Shown here one piece after another: positions 1 to 5,717 of a DNA stretch of 6,801 nucleotides. The position numbers were made by a program, and so were the translations under genes. The stretch's first letter is position 1. Each line of letters opens with the position of its first letter. The notes under the pieces were generated by a model. It did not search any database. It worked only from the letters and a program-made list of their open reading frames with translations, and had not been told where the DNA came from. Source of the DNA: Crocinitomicaceae bacterium (GTDB lineage Bacteria; Bacteroidota; Bacteroidia; Flavobacteriales_D; Crocinitomicaceae); the NCBI GenBank assembly GCA_027084145.1, contig JALWLM010000149.1, forward strand, positions 1 through 6,801, read 5' to 3'.

Positions 1-602
1 AAAAAGAGATTTTATTGCAAGAAGTACATCATAGGGTAAAAAATAACTTTCAAATGATTAGTAGTTTAATGATTTTACAACAAAAAGCCATTAAAGATGA
101 AAAAGCAAAACAATATTTCGAAGAAACTCAATCCAGAATATATTCAATGGCTATTATACACCAACAATTGTATGAAGGCAAAAATTTGGATAGAGTAAAT
201 TTATCTGAATTTTTAAACGAAATTTTAACCTCTTTATCCCATTCCGATTTAAGGTCTCAAGACTTTTTTAAAGTAAATAATACCAATTTATTAATACACA
301 TCGAACAAGCCATACCGGTAGGCATGATTATTCACGAGTTAGCTACAAACTCATTAAAGCACGCATGGGGTAAAAACAACACAAATATGTTTATCGATAT
401 AAACCTTAAAGAACTTGATAATTACTTAACCATAAACTACAAAGACAACGGAAAAGGATTACCCGATAACTTCAATATCAAAAAGACACAATCACTGGGA
501 ATAAAATTAATAAAACTATTCGTTATCAGGCAATTGAACGGAACCGTAAATTACGGCAATGACAATGGTGCTTTTTTTACTTTTAAATTTCAATTACGAT
601 GA
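1..602 (+). CDS. Sensor histidine kinase, HisKA_2 type, C-terminal part (5' end outside window)
   Basis: This is the catalytic end of a sensor kinase that would autophosphorylate on histidine and pass the phosphate to the response regulator encoded next. The reading frame is open from base 3, so the gene starts upstream; the TTG at 15 is only an internal codon. The HisKA_2 dimerisation/phosphoacceptor box EVHHRVKNN lies at about 21-47, with the HH pair at 27-32. The HATPase_c domain follows: N-box HELATNSLKHA at 333-365 (Asn codon 348-350), G1 box DNGKG at 444-458, and a SLGIKLIKLF G2-like segment from 492. All the ATP-binding motifs look intact. The sensory domain is not in the window; relatives often carry PAS, TPR or 7TM modules, but which one is unknown here. 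Its TGA stop overlaps the regulator's ATG (ATGA, 599-602), which implies translational coupling in one operon. Family assignment is confident; the signal is unknown. Confidence 0.93.
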   Translation, partial: KEILLQEVHHRVKNNFQMISSLMILQQKAIKDEKAKQYFEETQSRIYSMAIIHQQLYEGKNLDRVNLSEFLNEILTSLSHSDLRSQDFFKVNNTNLLIHIEQAIPVGMIIHELATNSLKHAWGKNNTNMFIDINLKELDNYLTINYKDNGKGLPDNFNIKKTQSLGIKLIKLFVIRQLNGTVNYGNDNGAFFTFKFQLR

Positions 603-1267
603 AAAAATATAAAATATTAATAGCTGAAGACGATGCCTTAATATCCGAAGTGCTGAAAGAATATTTAGAAGAAATGGGACATACGGTATGCGGAATTGTC
701 TCCGATGTTTTTTCAGCTGAAAAACACTTAAACAGACACCCCGACTTTGTATTTCTTGATATCCGCATGCACGGGAAAGATACAGGGTTTGAAATTGCAA
801 AAATCATTCAAACAAAATATCATGTTCCTTTTTTGTTTCTTACCTCGTTTTCCGATATGAAAACCGTTACAAAAGCTCAAGAATACAACCCCGCTGCATA
901 TTTAGTAAAACCATTTCGAAAAGAAAACATATTCGCGGCTCTTGAAATAGCCGTAAACAATTCACAAAAATCAAACCCCGATATCATTAAAATTAAAGAC
1001 GGTAAAAAAACTTACCTGTTAAACACAAACGATATATTTTACCTGCAAGCGAACGGAAATTATATCGATATTTTCACTTCACAAAAAAAAATCACCATTA
1101 AAAGCAGTTTGGAAAAATGCTCTAAATCCTTTCCGGACTTTTTTATAAAAAGTCACCGAGCCTATTACGTAAACAGTAAAAAAATTACCGAAATCACAGC
1201 TACCTTTATTAAAATAAACAATATTTCAATTCCTCTATCAAGAACTTTTAAAAAGAACTTCGCTTAA
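599..1267 (+). CDS. LytTR-family response regulator
   Basis: This is a cytoplasmic DNA-binding response regulator of 222 residues, the usual size for receiver plus LytTR proteins. The receiver domain covers about residues 4-120 and has all the key residues: acidic pair D11/D12, phosphoacceptor D54 in FVFLDIRM, T82 in FLTSFSD and K104 in LVKPFR. The LytTR DNA-binding domain covers about 128-222. It shows the hallmark YLQANGNYIDI (about 148-158), FIKSHRAYYVN (182-192) and SIPLSR (210-215) segments. The start codon overlaps the kinase stop, so the kinase upstream is almost certainly its partner. A tandem repeat with the right geometry for a LytTR dimer begins 6 bp after the stop codon. This suggests that the regulator acts on the next transcription unit; that link is an inference. 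Nothing looks broken. Confidence 0.96.
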   Translation: MKKYKILIAEDDALISEVLKEYLEEMGHTVCGIVSDVFSAEKHLNRHPDFVFLDIRMHGKDTGFEIAKIIQTKYHVPFLFLTSFSDMKTVTKAQEYNPAAYLVKPFRKENIFAALEIAVNNSQKSNPDIIKIKDGKKTYLLNTNDIFYLQANGNYIDIFTSQKKITIKSSLEKCSKSFPDFFIKSHRAYYVNSKKITEITATFIKINNISIPLSRTFKKNFA

Positions 1268-1459
1268 ACTCTCTTCTGCATTTTATCACCTTTTTTCCGC
1301 ATTTCATCACCTATAATTTTCTTTCTTATTCAACATAAGTTTTATTTGCTCTATGTTATTCTAAAGCTTAAAAAAATGAATACCGGCATCTATTATGTGT
1401 ACTTAAATTAAAGGATTGTTTTGAATAACAAATTATTTATTAATTAAAAGTTTAGTAAC
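1268..1459. other. Intergenic region between response regulator and exported-protein genes
   Basis: This A/T-rich gap of 192 bp has no credible ORF and no clear terminator hairpin for the signalling operon. Its notable content is a tandem repeat at 1274-1312, listed separately. A weak -7-like octamer TATGTTAT lies at 1352-1359, about 40 bp beyond the repeat. It matches TAnnTTTG at four of its six defined positions and has no TTTG at the expected -33 place. This would suit an activator-dependent promoter but is only suggestive. No Shine-Dalgarno sequence precedes the ATG at 1460. Confidence 0.6.
1274..1312 (+). promoter_or_regulatory. Tandem 18-bp repeat, candidate LytTR operator
   Basis: Two copies, TTCTGCATTTTATCACCT (1274-1291) and TTCCGCATTTCATCACCT (1295-1312), agree at 16 of 18 positions; both differences are T/C. 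The start-to-start period is 21 bp, two helical turns. Known LytTR regulators such as AgrA and ComE bind two direct repeats about 21 bp apart on one DNA face. The site begins 6 bp after a LytTR regulator gene and about 150 bp upstream of the next gene. If the weak TATGTTAT at 1352 is the -7 element, the repeats would sit roughly at -54 to -92, a place from which activators can work. The repeat is seen directly; its role as operator is inferred. Confidence 0.6.
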
Positions 1460-1930
1460 ATGAAGAAAAAACAACTGTTATTGAGTTTGTTTTTTGGAGG
1501 ATCAATTTCGGTTTTTGCACAACAAGATATTGTCTGTTCTCAGGGAGACAGTTATTCGACCGGCAACAACACGATTGATTTTACAATTGGCGAACCAATT
1601 ATTGAAACAAACACAGGAGGTTCTAACGAACTCACGCAAGGGTTTCATCAAACCAATATTATAATTACAAGTATCGAAGATTTTAAATTTGAGTTAAATA
1701 TTAAGGTTTTCCCTAACCCAACTGCTGAAATGTTAAACATTTCAAGTGGAGAAACGACAAGCAAAACGTATCAAATTTTCGATACTAACGGAGAATTGGT
1801 AAAACAAGGAGCCATAAGCGGAGCCAACACCATTGTAAACGTTGTTGATTTATCTCCCGGAGCTTATGTTTTAACTATTTCCGGTATTAACAACACGCCT
1901 TTAAAAACGTATCAAATAATCAAAAAATAA
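1460..1930 (+). CDS. Small exported protein with T9SS type A C-terminal sorting domain
   Basis: This 156-residue protein is predicted to cross the inner membrane by Sec and the outer membrane by T9SS. A signal peptide covers residues 1-20 (MKKK, hydrophobic LLLSLFFGG, likely cleavage after VFA20 before QQ). Residues about 24-66 form a short domain seen in many Bacteroidota secreted proteins, with TIGEPIIET and LTQGFHQTN segments. The sorting domain runs from about 81 to 156: it starts with VFPNPTAEMLNI (PNP at 85-87), includes LSPGAYVLTI, and ends in TYQIIKK. The sorting domain makes up half of the protein and leaves little cargo, so it is probably a small surface or adaptor protein rather than an enzyme. 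It lies 22 bp ahead of the next exported-protein gene and probably shares its transcript. The specific function is unknown. Confidence 0.9.
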   Translation: MKKKQLLLSLFFGGSISVFAQQDIVCSQGDSYSTGNNTIDFTIGEPIIETNTGGSNELTQGFHQTNIIITSIEDFKFELNIKVFPNPTAEMLNISSGETTSKTYQIFDTNGELVKQGAISGANTIVNVVDLSPGAYVLTISGINNTPLKTYQIIKK

Positions 1931-1952
1931 ACACTTTTAAAATTATATTATT

Positions 1953-3590
1953 ATGAAAAAAATTATTTTATCCACAGCAATATTTGCAGCTTGCTCATTA
2001 AGTGCTTTTGCACAAAGTCCCGAAGGATTTAAATATCAAGCAGTAGTAAGAGATGCTTCTCAAAATTTTATTCCAAACCAATCAGTTGGTGTACAAATAA
2101 CTATTTTACAAGGTAGTGCCAACGGAACTGTTGTTTATCAAGAAACTTTTTCCGAGACAACCAACGCTTACGGATTGATAAACATTAGCATTGGTAACGG
2201 AACCGTTACTCAAGGAACCTTTTCTCTTATCGACTGGAGTACCGGACCATATTTTATCGAAACCGCATTAGATGCTTCCGGTGGAACAAATTATACTGTA
2301 ATGGGAACATCACAATTGTTGAGTGTACCTTATGCATTATATGCGAAAACCGCCGAAAATGTAACAAATGACAATGTTAACGATGCCGATGCTGACCCTA
2401 CTAATGAATTACAAACACTTTCTATAAACGGAGATACTATTTTCTTAGCCAATGGTGGTTCTGTTATTATTCCTAATGATAATGACTGGGGGAAAAATGG
2501 AAACGATATTTTCAATATAAATACCGGAAATGTTGGTGTTGGTATTTCAAATCCATCGGCAAGATTACATGTTTTAGGTCAGGTAAATACCGATGCCAAC
2601 CCTGGCACAGCAACCCCTGTTGCAGTATTTGACAATGCTTCAGGGTCAACTCAAGCGATTATAAAATTAAATACCGCAGGAGCATTAACCGGTTCAATTC
2701 GTGCTGATATGTTTGGAAATTTATTACTTAATGGAAATGGAACTGGATCATTATATTTAGCAAATGATGGCGGTTCGGGAGATGTAATGTTTAGTAACGG
2801 AAGCGGAGGAGTTCATAGTGCATTTAAAGGTTCCGGTATGTTAGGTATCGGAACAATATCTCCTTCTACAAAACTACACGTAGTAGGCAACAACAATGCC
2901 GTAATAGTTGAAGATGCCGGAAACGGAAGACAATTAAGTTTATATGGTAATGGTGAAATAGAATCAAGTGCGGGAGCAACGCTTTCTTTAAACCGCTTTA
3001 ACAGTGAAAATATCCGACTTGTTGCCGGCGGTGGAAATGTAGGTATTGGAAACATTATTGCACAATCAAAACTACAAATTGAAAACAATGTAGCCACAGG
3101 TGCACTTGATAATTTCAACGAATACCAAATATTATTGCATTCAAACCCAACAGCAACTTCGTCTTATGGATTTGGTATTAGAGGTAACACATTGGTATAT
3201 AATTCTAACGTACAACACGATTTTGATATCGACGGTGTTACTGCTATTACTATAAACGCTAACGGAATAGCACAAGAAGCATGGCAAAATGCAACTCTTG
3301 TAAATGGATGGTCGAACTTTGGCTCAGGTTATACTACAGCTCAATACTACAAAGACAAAGAAGGTGTTATTCATGTAAAAGGAGTAGTTGTAGGTGGATC
3401 AGGAGTAATATTTAATTTACCTGCAGGATATAGACCTAATGACATAAGAATAATGGCAGGACAATCTGATGATGCCGGTCAAGGAACATCAGTTAGAATT
3501 GATGTAAAACCAAATGGAGATGTAACTTTAGCAAACACTCTTTCTAATGCATTTTCATTTGTTAGCATGGAATTTTCATTCAGACCTTAA
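1953..3590 (+). CDS. Modular exported protein with phage-fibre-like repeats and tip domain
   Basis: This 545-residue protein has a signal peptide (1-20, likely cleavage AFA20|Q). Residues about 22-135 form a beta-rich module common in Bacteroidota, from GFKYQAVVRDA to QLLSVPYALYAK. An acidic linker DADADPTNELQ (144-154) and a GGSVIIP segment follow. The middle carries three copies of a fibre-type repeat of the form (N/M)-(V/L)-G-(I/V)-G-x3-(P/A)-x-(S/T/A)-(K/R)-L-(H/Q)-(V/I), at about 193-207, 296-310 and 362-376; such repeats are typical of tail-fibre and S74-type proteins. The last 100 residues (from W444; WSNFGSGYTTAQYYKD, then LPAGYRPND) resemble the tip domain of phage tail fibres. It has no T9SS sorting domain and no peptidase S74 chaperone domain. 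It is Gly/Asn/Ser-rich, as expected for an extended beta structure. It is probably an exported adhesin or fibre, co-transcribed with the preceding gene. The ligand is unknown. Confidence 0.82.
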   Translation: MKKIILSTAIFAACSLSAFAQSPEGFKYQAVVRDASQNFIPNQSVGVQITILQGSANGTVVYQETFSETTNAYGLINISIGNGTVTQGTFSLIDWSTGPYFIETALDASGGTNYTVMGTSQLLSVPYALYAKTAENVTNDNVNDADADPTNELQTLSINGDTIFLANGGSVIIPNDNDWGKNGNDIFNINTGNVGVGISNPSARLHVLGQVNTDANPGTATPVAVFDNASGSTQAIIKLNTAGALTGSIRADMFGNLLLNGNGTGSLYLANDGGSGDVMFSNGSGGVHSAFKGSGMLGIGTISPSTKLHVVGNNNAVIVEDAGNGRQLSLYGNGEIESSAGATLSLNRFNSENIRLVAGGGNVGIGNIIAQSKLQIENNVATGALDNFNEYQILLHSNPTATSSYGFGIRGNTLVYNSNVQHDFDIDGVTAITINANGIAQEAWQNATLVNGWSNFGSGYTTAQYYKDKEGVIHVKGVVVGGSGVIFNLPAGYRPNDIRIMAGQSDDAGQGTSVRIDVKPNGDVTLANTLSNAFSFVSMEFSFRP

Positions 3591-3610
3591 GCATTCTTTA
3601 ATAAGTTATT

Positions 3611-3646
3611 TTTTAAGGGGCTGTCTCAAAAGGGCAGCCTTTTTTG
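3611..3646 (+). terminator. Hairpin with T-tract after the exported-protein genes
   Basis: The stem GGCTGTC (3619-3625) pairs with GGCAGCC (3633-3639), with one G:T wobble and a 7-nt loop, and is followed directly by TTTTTT (3640-3645). Flanking AAGG/TTTT could extend the stem. This is a good intrinsic terminator for the unit ending at 3590. The left arm (GGGGCTGTCTCAAAA) also looks like the terminus of an IS1182-type element, so the terminator may have been supplied by that insertion. Confidence 0.75.
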
Positions 3647-3696
3647 TAAAAAAACGGGAGAATTTATTTTCCCGCGCCTAAAGATATTCTTTAAAT

Positions 3697-4053
3697 ATGA
3701 AAGGCACATCAAAAAAGATATAAAAATTAAACTCAACAACAATTGAGTTTACTCCCGATAAGTTTTGAAGAATTAATAGAAGAAAATCATCCTGTTAGAG
3801 TTATTAATCAAGTAATAGACATTCTATATTTACAGCCATTGATAAAAAGTATAGAGGCGGCAGCACCCCTAGTTATCATCCGGAGATGATGTTTAAAGTA
3901 TTGGTTTATTTATCTCACAATCAACTTAAATATGCCAGAACAGCATAGAAAGCACTTATTTTATCAATTTTATCTGAATAAACAGGCGTTTTTAACGACT
4001 TTAATATTTGCCGAAATTTTGGTGTGTTATAAAGACATTTGAAATTGTTTCAT
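3697..4053 (+). pseudogene. IS1182-family transposase, N-terminal fragment with multiple frameshifts
   Basis: Starting at ATG 3697, the recognisable protein is spread over three frames. MKGTSK (3697-3714) shifts at an A-run (3711-3716) into DIKIKLNNN (3717-3743). It then shifts to a frame covering LSLLPISFEELIEENHP and RVINQVIDILYLQPLIK (about 3740-3847). At about 3845 it shifts again, to KKYRGGSTPSYHPEMMFKVLVY (3844-3909) and on to an in-frame TAG (3946-3948). Weaker remnants (LSGNKQ, NFGVLKD-like) continue to about 4053 in mixed frames. The EELIEENHPVRV and YRGG..SYHPEMM..KVLVY blocks are characteristic of the N-terminus of IS1182-group transposases. The catalytic DDE core is absent, so the element cannot encode its own transposition. 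Family assignment rests on remembered consensus motifs and not on a search. Confidence 0.78.
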
Positions 4054-4070
4054 AAACAAGATTCAAAATG

Positions 4071-4114
4071 AAAAACAAAAAAGAGACTGTCTCAAAAATA
4101 ATCGAGACAGTCTC
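4071..4114 (-). terminator. Perfect 11-bp palindromic terminator of the persulfide dioxygenase-like gene
   Basis: GAGACTGTCTC (4083-4093) and GAGACAGTCTC (4104-4114) are exact reverse complements around a 10-nt loop. On the minus strand the stem is followed by TTTTTTGTTTTT (complement of 4082-4071), which makes a textbook intrinsic terminator starting 26 bp after the minus-strand stop codon. On the plus strand the stem is followed by a poorer T-rich stretch (4119-4134), so it may also stop read-through from the left. It coincides with the right edge of the dead insertion sequence. Confidence 0.85.
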
Positions 4115-4140
4115 ACATTCTTGTTTTTATTTATTAGTTG

Positions 4141-5562
4141 TTAAAGCATTGTTGTCGGACACTTGTATTCTGAAAAAAACAGACCGCTATTTACTTTTTT
4201 CATAGCATTAAATCCTCCTTCAATATCGATCAAGTTGTGAATACCATATTGTTTTGCAATAGATTCAAAAATAACAGAACGATATCCTCCGGCACAATGT
4301 ACATAATATGTTTTGTCTTTATCTAATTCTGATATTCTTTCATGGATAAAATCTAAAGGAACATTTTTAGCCTCGATTAAATGTTCAGAATAGTGTTCAC
4401 TTTCTTTTCTAACATCTAAAACATTGATATTGTCCTTGTTATTTTTATAAATTGTTGCAAACTCTTCAGGCGTAATACGTTCAATAGAAGCGGTTTCATT
4501 TCCTGCTTCTTTCCATGCTTCTATAGCATTTGGAATATACCCGACCGTATTGTCATAACCAACTCTTGATAGTCGTTTAACAGCTTCTTCTTCTCTACCG
4601 ATATCAGTGATAAGAATAATTTTTTGATTTAAGTCTTCAATCAATGCACCAACCCAAGGAGCAAAGTTTCCGGTGAGTCCGATAAATAAAGACCCCGGAA
4701 TATGTTCAACAACAAATTCATTTTGGTGACGAGTGTCTAAGATAATAGCTCCTTCATCAAGCAATAATTTAACATTATCAATACTTAGCTTTTTTGTTCC
4801 CCGTTTAATGATTTCTTCAATATCATCATTAATACCTTTGTTCATTTTCGCGTTTTTAGGGAAATATTGTGGAGGGCGAACAAGTCCTGTGAGTACTTCT
4901 TTAACAAATTCATCCTCAGTCATATCAGCACGTAAAGCATAATTTACTTCTTTTTGATGTCCAAGAGTGTCATATGTTTCTTTACTCATATTTTTACCGC
5001 AAGCAGAGCCCGCTCCATGGTTTGGATAAACGATAACATCATCTGGTAAAGGCATAATTACATTTCGAAGTGAACGATAGAGATGTCTCGCTAAATCTTC
5101 TTCGGTTAATTCTCCTTGTTTTATTGCTAAATCAGGTCGTCCTACATCCCCAATAAATAAAGCGTCTCCAGAGAAAAGACAGTGAGGTTTTCCGTTTTTG
5201 TCTTTTAATAAAATAGAGATAGACTCCATGGTATGTCCAGGAGTGTGTAATGTGACCAGTTCTATTTCTCCTAAAGGAAACACCTCTTCGTGTTTTGCGT
5301 TATATAAGTCGAATTCTGCAGTGGCTCCGGGACCATAAATAATTTTAGCTCCGGTTCTTTTTGCTAAATCGACATGTCCGGAAACGAAATCCGCATGAAA
5401 GTGAGTAAGGAAAATATATTTTATCTTCGCATTATCCGCCTCAGCTCTCATAAGGTAAGGCTCTATATCTCTTAAAGGATCTATAACAGCAGCCTCTCCT
5501 TTAGATTCAATATAATAAGCCATTTCGGCTAAACAACTGGTAAAAATTTGTTCTATTTTCAT
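4141..5562 (-). CDS. CstB-like persulfide dioxygenase/rhodanese fusion (MBL fold)
   Basis: This 473-residue protein lacks a signal peptide and is presumably cytoplasmic. It has an N-terminal metallo-beta-lactamase domain (about 1-240) and two rhodanese domains (about 255-355 and 362-463). The metal site is visible: THFHADF with H54/H56/D58, H110 in HTPGH, D133 in FSGDALF, plus H182. The first rhodanese domain has ITDIGREEE where the catalytic loop should be, with no cysteine, so it is a pseudo-rhodanese. The second has an intact loop HCAGGYRS with C423. The order dioxygenase, dead rhodanese, live rhodanese matches Staphylococcus CstB, which oxidises low-molecular-weight persulfides with a mononuclear Fe(II) site and yields thiosulfate. 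A role in sulfide/persulfide detoxification is therefore likely. The ATG at 5562 opens directly into the usual MBL start (MKIEQIFTSCLAEMAYYIE). The gene is monocistronic here, with its own terminator, and divergent from xseA. It could instead be another MBL-rhodanese subtype with different substrate use. Confidence 0.88.
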   Translation of the reverse strand: MKIEQIFTSCLAEMAYYIESKGEAAVIDPLRDIEPYLMRAEADNAKIKYIFLTHFHADFVSGHVDLAKRTGAKIIYGPGATAEFDLYNAKHEEVFPLGEIELVTLHTPGHTMESISILLKDKNGKPHCLFSGDALFIGDVGRPDLAIKQGELTEEDLARHLYRSLRNVIMPLPDDVIVYPNHGAGSACGKNMSKETYDTLGHQKEVNYALRADMTEDEFVKEVLTGLVRPPQYFPKNAKMNKGINDDIEEIIKRGTKKLSIDNVKLLLDEGAIILDTRHQNEFVVEHIPGSLFIGLTGNFAPWVGALIEDLNQKIILITDIGREEEAVKRLSRVGYDNTVGYIPNAIEAWKEAGNETASIERITPEEFATIYKNNKDNINVLDVRKESEHYSEHLIEAKNVPLDFIHERISELDKDKTYYVHCAGGYRSVIFESIAKQYGIHNLIDIEGGFNAMKKVNSGLFFSEYKCPTTML

Positions 5563-5702
5563 AATTTTAATTTTTTATGTGGTTAATAATATGTTCATAT
5601 TTCATGATCAACGGTACAAATTAACAAAAAAAAGAACTTAAAAAAAGTGACAAATGTTACTCTGTTAAAAACGGCCCATAAAAAAATATTAGTTTTTCTA
5701 TC

Positions 5703-5710
5703 TACCTTTG
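5703..5710 (+). promoter_or_regulatory. Bacteroidota-type -7 promoter element for xseA
   Basis: TACCTTTG is an exact match to the Bacteroidota -7 consensus TAnnTTTG. It ends 7 bp before the xseA ATG at 5718. No TTTG is seen at the expected -33 position (about 5680). If used, transcription would start within a few bases of the start codon and give a leaderless or nearly leaderless mRNA. Confidence 0.55.
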
Positions 5711-5717
5711 AAAATAA

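Larger units (their letters stand above)
3617..4115 (+). mobile_element. Degenerate, internally deleted IS1182-family insertion sequence
   Basis: This segment of about 500 bp lies between two converging genes and has no intact gene. Its left end begins GGGGCTGTCTCAAAA (3617-3631). Its right end, read on the minus strand, begins GAGACTGTCTC (4114-4104), so the ends share an inverted CTGTCTC core. Inside is a frameshifted N-terminal fragment of an IS1182-type transposase reading rightward. Intact members of the family are roughly 1.5-1.8 kb, so about two thirds is missing. A small hairpin (CGGGA 3655-3659 with TCCCG 3670-3674) precedes the transposase start. No matching target-site duplication is visible at these boundaries, so the exact edges are uncertain. 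Confidence 0.72.

Noticed and set aside
583..807. Minus-strand ORFs overlapping the start of the response regulator gene
   Set aside because: They lie opposite a clear receiver domain, have no recognisable motifs and are antisense shadows.
1248..1268. Near-palindrome AAGAACTTTTAAAAAGAACTT at the end of the response regulator gene as a terminator
   Set aside because: It is A/T-only at its centre, mostly inside the coding sequence, and has no following T-tract.
1274..1312. Tandem repeat as the start of a CRISPR array
   Set aside because: There are only two copies, with a 3-bp gap between them; there are no spacers and no cas genes.
1953..2014. Possible lipoprotein signal (IFAAC) in the fibre-like protein
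   Set aside because: The residue at -3 is Phe and the hydrophobic stretch continues to a better signal peptidase I site (AFA20|Q), so a standard signal peptide is more likely.
2330..3118. Two minus-strand ORFs (2330-2515 and 2813-3118) inside the fibre-like gene
   Set aside because: The plus-strand frame has signal peptide, repeats and domain order across this region; the antisense frames show no protein-like features.
4733..4942. Plus-strand ORF inside the persulfide dioxygenase-like gene
   Set aside because: It is antisense to the linker and first rhodanese domain of a well-supported protein; low-complexity Ser-rich shadow.
5617..5654. Minus-strand promoter for the persulfide dioxygenase-like gene (TTAATTTG at 5624-5617 with TTTG at 5654-5651)
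   Set aside because: The -7-like box has one mismatch and the gap to the TTTG is about 26 bp, longer than the usual 19-21, so the pair is not convincing.
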